A stretch of DNA of 21,464 nt from Treponema sp. (GTDB lineage: Bacteria; Spirochaetota; Spirochaetia; Treponematales; Treponemataceae): positions 1 through 21,464 of the forward strand of contig SFOB01000039.1 in NCBI GenBank assembly GCA_004554075.1, in the 5' to 3' direction. The notes beneath the pieces were generated by a model, which saw only the letters and a program-made list of their open reading frames with translations, was not told the DNA's origin and did not search any database. Positions 14,686 through 21,464 of the stretch are shown here, in pieces (the first letter of the stretch is position 1; every line of letters starts with the position of its first letter). A program made the translations under genes and the position numbers.

Positions 14686-15768
14686 GTGGCTAAAATGGAA
14701 ACATCAGAAAAAATGAAGGCTCTGGAGGCGGCTCGTCTTCAGATTGAAAAGCAGTTCGGCCAGGGCGCAATTATGAAGCTTGGTGACAAGGCAAATGTTA
14801 CCGGCATTGAAGTTATTCCGTCTGGATCAATCCTTTTGGATGAAGCTCTTGGTATCGGTGGATATCCTCGTGGTCGTGTTATTGAAATGTATGGACCTGA
14901 GAGCTCTGGAAAGACTACACTTGCCCTGCACGCAATTGCAGAAGCACAGAAATTAGGCGGGGTTGCAGCATTCGTAGATGCAGAACATGCTCTGGATCCA
15001 ACTTATGCAAAGAACCTTGGTGTAAATATTGATGAGCTTTGGGTGTCTCAGCCGGACACTGGTGAACAGGCTCTTGAGATTACAGAAAACCTGGTAAGAA
15101 GCGGCGCGGTAGATATTATTGTTGTAGACTCTGTTGCAGCTCTTACACCGGAAAAAGAAATTGAAGGTGAAATGGGTGACTCTGTAATGGGTATGCAGGC
15201 CCGCCTTATGAGCCAGGCTTTGCGTAAGCTTACAGCAATTATCGGTAAGTCAAACTGTATCGTAATCTTCATCAACCAGATTCGTATGAAGATTGGCGTT
15301 ATGTTTGGTAACCCAGAAACTACAACTGGTGGACAGGCTCTTAAGTTCTACTCATCTGTTCGTCTTGATATCCGCCGTATTGAAACAATCGACGGAAAGG
15401 GTGATGAGGATGCAATTGGAAACCGTGTTCGTGTAAAGGTTGCAAAGAATAAGGTTGCAGCTCCATTTAAGAAGTGTGAACTGGATATTTACTTTGGAAA
15501 GGGTATTAATGCCTATGCTTCTCTCCTTGATTCTGCAGTAAAGCACGGAATCGTAGACAAGCGCGGTGCCTGGTATACAATGGGCGAAAATAAAATCGGT
15601 CAGGGTAAGGAAAATGCCGTTGCCTTTATCGAAGGAAATCCAGAAATCGCTGCCGAAATTGAAGCCAAGGTTCGCGAGTTAGTCTTCCCTGGTCAGAAGA
15701 TTGAGAAGAAAGAGCCTGCTAAGAAGGCTAAGAAGGCCGATGAGGCTGAGGCTTCAGTCGAGGCTTAA
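14686..15768 (+). CDS. recA: Recombinase A
   Basis: DNA strand-exchange ATPase acting in recombination repair and stalled fork rescue. All landmarks are there: Walker A GPESSGKTT (residues 70-78), the Walker B region (VDIIVVDSVAAL), loop L1 (EIEGEMGDSVMGMQARLMSQALRKL region), loop L2 (NPETTTGGQALKFYSS) and the C-terminal domain ending in a Lys/Glu-rich tail. Length, 360, is normal. The start is ambiguous: GTG at 14686 gives the common 'MAK' N-terminus, but the purine-rich run 14677-14689 (GGGAGGAAGGTGG) overlaps it and suits the ATG at 14695 better (357 residues). Upstream TTGCAC (14640-14645) could be a -35 box, but no -10 at 16-18 nt is clear, and no obvious SOS operator was recognised. First gene of a long tight operon. 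Confidence 0.97.
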   Translation: MAKMETSEKMKALEAARLQIEKQFGQGAIMKLGDKANVTGIEVIPSGSILLDEALGIGGYPRGRVIEMYGPESSGKTTLALHAIAEAQKLGGVAAFVDAEHALDPTYAKNLGVNIDELWVSQPDTGEQALEITENLVRSGAVDIIVVDSVAALTPEKEIEGEMGDSVMGMQARLMSQALRKLTAIIGKSNCIVIFINQIRMKIGVMFGNPETTTGGQALKFYSSVRLDIRRIETIDGKGDEDAIGNRVRVKVAKNKVAAPFKKCELDIYFGKGINAYASLLDSAVKHGIVDKRGAWYTMGENKIGQGKENAVAFIEGNPEIAAEIEAKVRELVFPGQKIEKKEPAKKAKKADEAEASVEA

Positions 15769-15785
15769 ATAAATAGAGGTGATTT

Positions 15786-16343
15786 ATGAAACGAGTTTTG
15801 CTCGGTTTAGGTTCAAATAAATCTTACAATAATAAATCACCTCTCGAGCTCCTTGCTTCTGCCGGCCAGGAGCTTTGCAGCCTGATGAGTGACCTGCATT
15901 TTTCCAGTGTCTACCAGACGCCTGCAATGTATGTTACTGACCAGGAAGATTTTTATAATGCGGCGGCTGTAGGCTATGTAGCCGATGATACCGACGCATT
16001 TGATTTTTTACATAAGATAAACGAAATCGAGGCTAAGTTTGGCCGCGACCGCACGAAGGAAGTTCGTTTTGGTCCCCGCTCCCTCGATATAGATATAGAA
16101 CTTTTTGGAGACGAAACAATAAATGCTCCTGATCTTCAGATTCCACATGTAAGAATGGAAGAAAGAGCATTTGTTTTGATACCTTCCATTGAAGTTTTAA
16201 AATATTCTGCCGATGAAATAGTTAGGGAAAAATATATAAAATGCCTTGAGGCCGTCAAAAGAACGGGTGGGGCTGAAGGAATTAAAAAATTAATGGAATT
16301 CCCTAAGGCGGTAGAAAATGGAAGAAACAGAAAACTCAGTTAA
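15786..16343 (+). CDS. folK: HPPK, 2-amino-4-hydroxy-6-hydroxymethyldihydropteridine pyrophosphokinase
   Basis: Transfers pyrophosphate from ATP to hydroxymethyldihydropterin in folate synthesis (cytosol). Family signatures are present: GLGSN near the N-terminus, DFYNAA, GRDRTKEVRFGPRSLDIDIE with the magnesium-binding Asp101 and Asp103, and IPHVRMEERAFVLIP. The C-terminal 45 or so residues go beyond the usual core of about 160. AGAGGTGA stands 5 nt before the ATG. The stop lies 26 nt inside scpA, so the two are probably coupled. No other fol gene is nearby. Confidence 0.95.
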   Translation: MKRVLLGLGSNKSYNNKSPLELLASAGQELCSLMSDLHFSSVYQTPAMYVTDQEDFYNAAAVGYVADDTDAFDFLHKINEIEAKFGRDRTKEVRFGPRSLDIDIELFGDETINAPDLQIPHVRMEERAFVLIPSIEVLKYSADEIVREKYIKCLEAVKRTGGAEGIKKLMEFPKAVENGRNRKLS

Positions 16344-17142
16344 CGCAGAAAGCACAGGCGGCACAACAGTAGCCGTAAAGCATGCATACAAAGCCGGAGA
16401 ATTTGAAGGACCTCTCGACCTTCTCTGGGCTCTTATCCGTGAAAGCAAAGTAAATATCTACGACATCCCGATTGCTCAGATTACAGAGCAGTATCTCGAA
16501 TATCTTGATTACGCAGTACAGACAGACCTTGGAGACCTTTCGGAGTTCTACAGCTGGGCTGCAAAACTTATCTATATTAAAAGCCGTATGCTTCTTCCTG
16601 TTGAAGTTGCTTATGATGATGAGGATGAAGAAGACCCACGTGCAGAGCTTGTAGAAAAACTTATTGAATATCAGAAATTTAAGAAGCTTTCTTCTCTTAT
16701 GGAAGAGCAGGAAGATGATTCTGAATGGAACTTTGAACGCAAGAAGATTCAGCGCGTTCTTCCTTTTGATGATACAGAAGATATGTGGGAAGAGGTAGAC
16801 ACCTGGGAACTCTTGCAGCAGATGCAGGATATCTTTAAGTCTATCATGAAACAGTATTCAAACGAAAAGATTTTGAATATGTACGAGGAGATTTCTGTAA
16901 ACGAGAAAATCACCCTCATGAATGAACTTCTTGAAGATAAAAAAGAATGTATGTTCACAGACCTTCTTACAAGACCTGGTAACGAAATGGACGTTATCTG
17001 CGCTTTCATGGCAATCCTTGAGGCTGTTAAATTTAAGATGATTACTATCTTCCAAAATAAGCTTTTTGGTGATATAAAAATATGCGCTCGCGAAGATAAC
17101 TCCGGTTATGTTCCAAGCGAAGAAGAACTTACTAGTAACTAG
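16318..17142 (+). CDS. scpA: Segregation and condensation protein A (kleisin)
   Basis: Kleisin subunit of the SMC-ScpAB condensin, which organises and separates chromosomes. The N-terminal SMC-neck-binding region begins at about residue 25 with the hallmark FEGPLDLLWALIRESKVNIYD, followed by PIAQITEQYLEYL; the middle is acidic (YDDEDEEDPRAELVEKLIEYQKFK), and the C-terminal winged helix is at about 195-260 (GNEMDVICAFMAILEAVKFK). Length 274 is usual. The ATG overlaps folK by 26 nt and has only a weak Shine-Dalgarno. scpB starts 8 nt after the stop. No smc gene is in the window. Confidence 0.95.
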   Translation: MEETENSVNAESTGGTTVAVKHAYKAGEFEGPLDLLWALIRESKVNIYDIPIAQITEQYLEYLDYAVQTDLGDLSEFYSWAAKLIYIKSRMLLPVEVAYDDEDEEDPRAELVEKLIEYQKFKKLSSLMEEQEDDSEWNFERKKIQRVLPFDDTEDMWEEVDTWELLQQMQDIFKSIMKQYSNEKILNMYEEISVNEKITLMNELLEDKKECMFTDLLTRPGNEMDVICAFMAILEAVKFKMITIFQNKLFGDIKICAREDNSGYVPSEEELTSN

Positions 17143-17150
17143 GATTACCA

Positions 17151-17690
17151 ATGGACTTTAATAAAGAAACTGCACTTGTTGAGACTATTTTATTTCTGGA
17201 AAGCGAACCACTTACCGCCAAGGTGCTTGCCAATAAAGCACAGCTTTCCGAAGAAGTAACAGAAAAGTGCCTTGAAAAATTAAAAGAAAAATACAGCGCA
17301 GAAGACTCCGGCATTGAGCTTGCAATGATTACAGGCGGCTGGTGTCTGGCGCCAAAAAAAGAATACTGGGACGTACTCAAAGAATTTTACGGTTCAAAAC
17401 GCGAAGGCCGCCTTTCCAAATCAGCAATGGAAACCCTCGCAATCATCGCCTATTCACAGCCAATCACTCGTGCCGAAATTGAACAGATCCGCGGTGTAGG
17501 CGTAGATAATATGATCCGTCTTTTGATTGAAAGAAATCTCATAAAAGAAGTTGGAAAAAAGGAAGCCCCTGGACGTCCAACCCTGTTCGGAACTACCAAG
17601 GAATTTTTAAAGCTTTTCCGCTTGAATTCTATCGCGGAATTGCCTAAACTTGATGAAGATGAACAGGAAAGATTCGAACTTGCCCGATAA
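17151..17690 (+). CDS. scpB: Segregation and condensation protein B
   Basis: Works as a dimer that binds the kleisin ScpA in the SMC condensin. Two winged-helix domains are visible: one at about residues 1-80 (ETALVETILFLESEPLTAKVLA) and one at about 88-165, with the characteristic SAMETLAIIAYSQPITRAEIEQIRGV and GRPTLFGTTKEFLKLF. Length 179 is typical. AGGATTACC precedes the ATG. The 3' end overlaps the start of the pseudouridine synthase gene by 30-40 nt. The scpA-scpB-rluB order is a widespread conserved arrangement. Confidence 0.95.
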   Translation: MDFNKETALVETILFLESEPLTAKVLANKAQLSEEVTEKCLEKLKEKYSAEDSGIELAMITGGWCLAPKKEYWDVLKEFYGSKREGRLSKSAMETLAIIAYSQPITRAEIEQIRGVGVDNMIRLLIERNLIKEVGKKEAPGRPTLFGTTKEFLKLFRLNSIAELPKLDEDEQERFELAR

Positions 17691-18396
17691 TGAAATCAGG
17701 CTTCAGGCCTACCTTGCGCACTGCGGGGTAGCAAGCCGGCGCGCGTCCGAACAGATTATTCTGGATGGACGCGTTTGTGTTAATGGCGCGGTTGTTACTG
17801 CATTAGGAACAAAGGTCCGCGACGGTGACCTTGTAACCGTTGACGGAAAACGAGTACATCTGGAAGAACGCAAATGCTATGTGCTTCTTAATAAACCCGC
17901 AGGCTTTGTCTGCTCTTCCAGTGATGAAAAAGGCCGCCAGGTAGCGGTCGACCTTCTTCGCGAAAGCTACAAGGAAAGACTTTACAATGTAGGACGCCTC
18001 GATATGTACAGTAAGGGAATGATTCTCTTTACTAACGACGGCGATTTTGCAGCAAAACTTAGTCATCCTTCAAGCCAGATAGAAAAAGAATATATAGTAG
18101 AAACAAGTCAGGATGTTACTCCGGAGACAGCAGCCCTTTTTGAAAAGGGAGTCAGAGTTGATAATGTCTTTTATAAGTGTCTTCGCTGTGATGTCCTTAA
18201 GCCTCGAAAAATCCGCATAGTTTTGATTGAAGGTAAAAACCGCGAAATCCGCAAAATGCTCGAAAGTCAGAATATTGGAACCCGTTCCCTGGTTCGCGTT
18301 CGCATAGGCAATGTAAACCTTGATGATCTGCGTCCTGGTGAACACCGCGATCTTACCGAGCGGGAAGTGAAGGGACTTCTTAATTTGTGTAAATAG
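17653..18396 (+). CDS. rluB: RluB/RsuA-type rRNA pseudouridine synthase
   Basis: Converts a specific uridine of ribosomal RNA to pseudouridine. An N-terminal S4 RNA-binding domain (residues about 15-65, AYLAHCGVASRRASEQII ... VNGAVV) is followed by the catalytic domain. This contains CYVLLNKPAGFVCSS and the active-site motif GRLDMYSKGMILFTNDG (Asp117), where the common Thr is Ser. The C-terminal KNREIRKMLESQ segment is also characteristic. The rluB name rests on family and on position behind scpB; RsuA-like or RluE-like activity cannot be excluded. The start is uncertain: TTG 17650, ATG 17653 and ATG 17659 are all in frame and all lie inside scpB; a later TTG (17680) cannot be ruled out. A palindromic repeat begins right at the stop codon. 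Confidence 0.92.
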   Translation: MKMNRKDSNLPDNEIRLQAYLAHCGVASRRASEQIILDGRVCVNGAVVTALGTKVRDGDLVTVDGKRVHLEERKCYVLLNKPAGFVCSSSDEKGRQVAVDLLRESYKERLYNVGRLDMYSKGMILFTNDGDFAAKLSHPSSQIEKEYIVETSQDVTPETAALFEKGVRVDNVFYKCLRCDVLKPRKIRIVLIEGKNREIRKMLESQNIGTRSLVRVRIGNVNLDDLRPGEHRDLTEREVKGLLNLCK

Positions 18397-18431
18397 ATTG
18401 CTTCGTCGCTGCGCTCCTCGCAATGACGAAG
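18397..18431. repeat. Dispersed palindromic repeat between rluB and cmk
   Basis: The sequence ATTGCTTCGTCGCTGCG-CTCCTCGCAATGACGAAG contains inverted arms CTTCGTC (18401-18407) / GACGAAG (18425-18431) and ATTGC / GCAAT. It matches a pattern seen dispersed in many bacterial genomes, whose spurious translations read RGAQRRSNL or CEERSDEAI; the former can be read here on the minus strand. It fills the whole gap between the rluB stop and the cmk Shine-Dalgarno. Confidence 0.7.
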
Positions 18432-18443
18432 TCTGGAGGAAAT

Positions 18444-19076
18444 ATGATAATTGCAATTGACGGACCAGCCGGAACCGGAAAAAGCACCATTGCCAAAATG
18501 CTGGCAGAAAAACTGGATCTTACCTTTTTGAACAGCGGTGGTTTTTACCGCACCCTTACAATGGCTGTCTTAGATGCCGGAGTTGATTATAAGGATGAGA
18601 AAGCAACCCTGGACTTTTGCCGCCAGCAGAAAATTGAATATACAAAAGAAGGTCATTTCATTCTGAATGGAAAAGATGTTACAGACCATCTGCATGACGA
18701 CCGTGTTACAGCAAACGCAAGTCAGGTTAGTTCTATAGTAGAAATCCGTCATCTGGTAAATGACCTTATGCGGGAAATTACAAAGAGCCTGAATATTGTC
18801 TGTGAAGGCCGCGATATGACAACTGTAGTCTTTCCAAATGCCGAAGTTAAAGTTTATCTTGACGCAAGTGCAGAAGTTCGTGCCCGCCGCCGCTTTGATC
18901 AGGGGGTAAGTGATATGACTCTGGAAGAAATCAAAGCTGCCATAGAAAAGCGCGACGAAATGGACAAAAATAAGAAAGAAGGTTCTCTGAAAATCGCAAA
19001 AGATGCGCTATATATAGATACTTCTAACTTGACGATAGACAATGTTTGTGAGATAATAGAAAAACAAATTTCATAA
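18444..19076 (+). CDS. cmk: Cytidylate kinase
   Basis: Cytosolic kinase phosphorylating CMP and dCMP with ATP in pyrimidine salvage and recycling. The P-loop IDGPAGTGKST lies at residues 5-15; NSGGFYRTLT matches the NMP-binding segment, where many members have DTGAMYR; CEGRDMTTVVFPNAEVKVYLDAS and RARRRFDQG complete the core. Length 210 is slightly short of the usual 220-230. An ATG at 18423 would add seven residues but lies in a palindromic repeat; the ATG at 18444 has GGAGG at 18435-18439 and starts the conserved MIIAIDGP, so it is preferred. It precedes rpsA by 15 nt, a widely conserved pair. Confidence 0.95.
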   Translation: MIIAIDGPAGTGKSTIAKMLAEKLDLTFLNSGGFYRTLTMAVLDAGVDYKDEKATLDFCRQQKIEYTKEGHFILNGKDVTDHLHDDRVTANASQVSSIVEIRHLVNDLMREITKSLNIVCEGRDMTTVVFPNAEVKVYLDASAEVRARRRFDQGVSDMTLEEIKAAIEKRDEMDKNKKEGSLKIAKDALYIDTSNLTIDNVCEIIEKQIS

Positions 19077-19091
19077 ATTAAAGGTTTTAGA

Positions 19092-20807
19092 ATGGAAGAA
19101 ATGGAAGTGGAAAAGGAAGTATCCCAGAACTCCAAGGGCGACTTTCAGACACAATTAGAGGAGTCCCTTAAAGAATTCAATGCACCACAGGCTGGTCAGA
19201 TGGTAGAAGGTATCGTAGTACAGATTACCAACGACTATGTTTATGTTGACATTGGAGACAAGTCAGAGGGATTGATCCCTACAGAGGAGTTCGCAGGCGA
19301 CCTGCCGAAAGAAGGGGATAAGGTTCAGGCGTTCTTGTCAGGACACAATGCAAATGGTCCTGTATTGTCAAAGAAAAAGGCAGATTCAAAACGCTACATG
19401 AAAGAGATTCAGTCAGCATGGAAAGATAAGACTCCAGTTGACGGCGTTATCGTAAAAGTAGTGAAGAGCGGTTACGAAGTTGATCTTGGTATCGACCGCG
19501 CTGCATTCCTGCCTATCAGCCAGGCTGATTCAGAAAAGATTGAAAAGCCTGAGTCATTGATTGGTTTGAGATCTAAGTTCTATATTGAACGACTTTATTC
19601 AGATAATAAACTTAATCCTGTAGTAAATCGCCGCAAGTATCTTGAAGAAGAAATTGATGAAAAACGCGATGCATTCTTCAACTCAGTACAGATTGGTGAT
19701 TCAGTAAAGGGTACTGTAAAGAGCTTCACAAGCTTCGGTGCTTTCATTGATTTGGGTGGCTTTGATGGTCTTCTCCACATCAACGACATGAGCTGGGGTC
19801 ACGTAGCTCGTCCTAAGGACTTTGTAAAGAAGGGACAGGAAATCGAACTTAAGGTTATCCGTCTTGATCCTGCTGAAAAGAGAATTAATCTTTCTCTTAA
19901 GCACTTTGCAGAAGATCCATGGATTCACTTTGAAGAAAAGTATCATGTAAATGACATCGTAAAGGGTAAGGTAACAAAGCTTACAGAATTCGGTGCATTT
20001 GTTGAACTCGAAGAAGGAATTGAAGGTCTTGTACACATTTCTGAGTTCTCTTGGACAAAGAAAGTAAACAAGCCAGGTGATATGGTTTCTGTTGGTCAGG
20101 AAGTTGAAGCAATGATCCTTGGTTATGATATCCAGGCTGGTCGTGTTTCTCTCGGCTTTAAGCAGGCTACAGAAAATCCATGGGATTCAATTGCAGAAAA
20201 ATATGCAGTTGGTACAAAAATCAAGGGTAAGGTTGTAAAGATTACAAACATCGGTGCATTCGTTGCTCTTGAAGACGGAATCGATGCTTTCCTCCATGCA
20301 GATGATATCTCTTGGACAAAGAAAGTTCGTCATCCGGGTAGTGAACTTACTGTAGATCAGGAAATTGAAGCAGTTGTAATTGAATGCGATCCTGAAGCTC
20401 ACAGAGTAAAGGTTGGAATCAAGCAGCTTACAGACAATCCTTGGAAGGAATTTGCTGAAGAGTTCAAGCCTGGTTCAACACTTGAAGGTGAAATCACTTC
20501 TATCACAGACTTCGGTATCTTTGTAAAGGCTCCTAACGGAATTGAAGGTCTTGTAAACAAGGCTAACCTCAGTGACGACAAGGAAGTTCCTTTTGAAGAG
20601 GCTGTAACAAAATACAAGGTTGGCGACAAAATCAACGTATTCGTTGTAGACGTAAAAGTAGACAAGGAACAGGTTGCATTCTCTGTACGCGAGTTCAAGA
20701 GAAAGCAGCAGCGTGACGAAATCTCACAGTATATGTCTAGCTCAAACGACGATGATGATGGAGCATATACACTTGGAGATATGTTAAAGTCTCAGAAGAA
20801 TGACTAA
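19092..20807 (+). CDS. rpsA: Ribosomal protein S1, six S1 domains
   Basis: Large mRNA-binding protein of the 30S subunit that helps bind and unfold mRNA at initiation. Six S1 (OB-fold) domains run at about residues 35-100, 112-180, 200-270, 287-358, 372-445 and 460-530. Domains 3-6 show the nucleic-acid-binding pattern best (GTVKSFTSFGAFIDLGGFDGLLHINDMSW, split here as FGAFIDLGG ... GLLHINDMSW; FGAFVELEEGIEGLVHISEFSW; IGAFVALEDGIDAFLHADDISW). The tail is acidic (SSSNDDDDGAY). Length 571 and six domains are as in proteobacterial S1. AAAGG lies 7 nt before the ATG. No terminator follows; the next gene starts 13 nt later, so they may be co-transcribed. Confidence 0.96.
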   Translation: MEEMEVEKEVSQNSKGDFQTQLEESLKEFNAPQAGQMVEGIVVQITNDYVYVDIGDKSEGLIPTEEFAGDLPKEGDKVQAFLSGHNANGPVLSKKKADSKRYMKEIQSAWKDKTPVDGVIVKVVKSGYEVDLGIDRAAFLPISQADSEKIEKPESLIGLRSKFYIERLYSDNKLNPVVNRRKYLEEEIDEKRDAFFNSVQIGDSVKGTVKSFTSFGAFIDLGGFDGLLHINDMSWGHVARPKDFVKKGQEIELKVIRLDPAEKRINLSLKHFAEDPWIHFEEKYHVNDIVKGKVTKLTEFGAFVELEEGIEGLVHISEFSWTKKVNKPGDMVSVGQEVEAMILGYDIQAGRVSLGFKQATENPWDSIAEKYAVGTKIKGKVVKITNIGAFVALEDGIDAFLHADDISWTKKVRHPGSELTVDQEIEAVVIECDPEAHRVKVGIKQLTDNPWKEFAEEFKPGSTLEGEITSITDFGIFVKAPNGIEGLVNKANLSDDKEVPFEEAVTKYKVGDKINVFVVDVKVDKEQVAFSVREFKRKQQRDEISQYMSSSNDDDDGAYTLGDMLKSQKND

Positions 20808-20820
20808 ATAATTTGCAGGA

Positions 20821-21464
20821 ATGGATAAGAAAGTAACTCCTTTCGCAGGCGAAAGTTCTTTTGCAAAGGAAATGAGTACGCTGGTACAGAACCTCTCTAG
20901 TAACAACGCTTCGGTGTTGCTGGTTGGTGAGAAAGGAACGGGAAGGCGTCTCATTGCTCAACATATCCATTCTGCTGCAGAAAAATCTGGTGATGCCGGT
21001 TATTTTTTTGAGATAAACTGCAGGTCTTTTACAGAAGCTCAAGTTATAGAAAGTTTTGAAACTGTAGGTCGTATGATTTCTTATGGCCAGCGGTTAACCT
21101 TATTTATCAGCTTTACAGAACTACTTACAAAGACTATGCAGTCTGCTTTTCTTGATTTAATCAAAAAGCAGGCAGAAAAGAATCTCAAGCTTAAAATAAT
21201 ATGTGCAGTTGAAAGACCTTTAGAAGAAGCTGTTGCTTCGGGCCTTTTTTTATCAGAGCTTTATGCAAGACTAAGTACGGTGGTGCTTAATGTGCCGCCA
21301 CTGCGTCAGAGAACAGAAGATATAATTCCAATTGCCCAGACTTATCTTTTACGATTCAGCAGAAAGTCTGGCCTTGGTTTTACAGAGTTTTCTGAAGGTG
21401 CTAAAAAAGCAATGCAGACCTGCTTTTGGCAGGGAAATGCTGATGAACTTATAAATGCAGTTCA
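20821..21464 (+). CDS. Degenerate sigma54-activator-like AAA+ protein, 3' end missing
   Basis: 214 codons are visible; the gene runs off the right edge. The chain aligns by eye with the AAA+ domain of NtrC-type activators: LLVGEKGTGRRLIAQHIH (Walker A region), FFEINCRSF, LTLFISF (Walker B region), SELYARLSTVVLNVPPLRQRTEDIIPIAQTYL and CFWQGNADELINAV. Key residues are changed: Walker A Lys is Arg42, the Walker B Asp-Glu pair is Ser97-Phe98, the span that should carry GAFTGA is about 12 residues short and lacks it, and the sensor II Arg of the usual WPGNVREL is replaced (NADEL). It should therefore not hydrolyse ATP normally or remodel sigma54 polymerase. No N-terminal receiver domain is present. 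AGGA touches the ATG directly, so initiation may rely on coupling with rpsA. A regulatory or scaffold role is possible; the function is unknown. Confidence 0.82.
   Translation, partial: MDKKVTPFAGESSFAKEMSTLVQNLSSNNASVLLVGEKGTGRRLIAQHIHSAAEKSGDAGYFFEINCRSFTEAQVIESFETVGRMISYGQRLTLFISFTELLTKTMQSAFLDLIKKQAEKNLKLKIICAVERPLEEAVASGLFLSELYARLSTVVLNVPPLRQRTEDIIPIAQTYLLRFSRKSGLGFTEFSEGAKKAMQTCFWQGNADELINAV

Noticed and set aside
18423..18443. Upstream start of cmk giving seven more residues
   Set aside because: The ATG lies in a dispersed repeat and lacks a Shine-Dalgarno, whereas the ATG at 18444 has GGAGG and begins the conserved sequence.

Overview
The window looks like chromosomal DNA of a spirochaete, most likely a Treponema-type organism. 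The strongest marker is a 917-residue GreA (minus strand, 6616-9369): a normal 157-residue GreA sits at the end of about 760 extra, mostly helical residues, which is how GreA is known in Borrelia and Treponema. Moderate to low G+C, many AT-rich intergenic stretches, periplasmic LytM and PEGA-type proteins, and large TPR proteins fit this. No phage, transposase, CRISPR array, tRNA or rRNA is visible; most of the window is core genome.

Layout. (1) 1-1983, minus: a class A penicillin-binding protein, cut by the left edge. (2) 1984-2457: gene-free, packed with nested inverted repeats, terminator-like hairpins and a dispersed palindromic repeat. (3) 2458-4638, minus: a small 2x[4Fe-4S] ferredoxin, an M23/LytM peptidase and a PEGA-like exported protein, closely spaced. 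(4) 4744-5481, plus: deoC, followed by a repeat-derived hairpin that separates it from the convergent metallo-beta-lactamase-fold gene (5582-6562, minus). (5) 6616-10327, minus: a TPR protein and the giant GreA. (6) 10514-14582, plus: rpe followed by three genes for envelope-associated proteins (exported TPR/coiled-coil protein, lipoprotein, TPR-membrane protein), all overlapping or nearly touching. (7) 14686-21464, plus: recA, folK, scpA, scpB, rluB, cmk, rpsA and a sigma54-activator-like AAA+ gene cut by the right edge, tightly packed.

How the genes relate. The left part is about the cell wall (PBP1A synthesises, LytM-type hydrolase cuts, PEGA-like protein probably binds in the periplasm). 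The middle is nucleoside/sugar metabolism (deoC, rpe) and transcription (GreA). The right part joins recombination (RecA), folate synthesis (FolK), chromosome condensation (ScpA, ScpB), rRNA modification (RluB), CMP phosphorylation (Cmk) and translation (S1).

Most notable points: (a) three operon-first genes (pbp1A, deoC, rpe) have good -35/-10 promoters whose -10 box ends only 7-9 nt before the start codon, with no usable Shine-Dalgarno, predicting leaderless or nearly leaderless mRNAs, while a ferredoxin and operon-internal genes have normal Shine-Dalgarno sites; (b) the right-edge AAA+ protein looks like a NtrC-family domain that has lost the Walker A lysine, the Walker B acidic pair, the GAFTGA loop and the sensor II arginine; (c) a strong minus-strand terminator behind the ferredoxin lies inside the first 18 codons of the M23 peptidase gene; (d) three different dispersed palindromic repeat families directly abut gene ends. 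All functional statements are from reading the sequence; no search was run.
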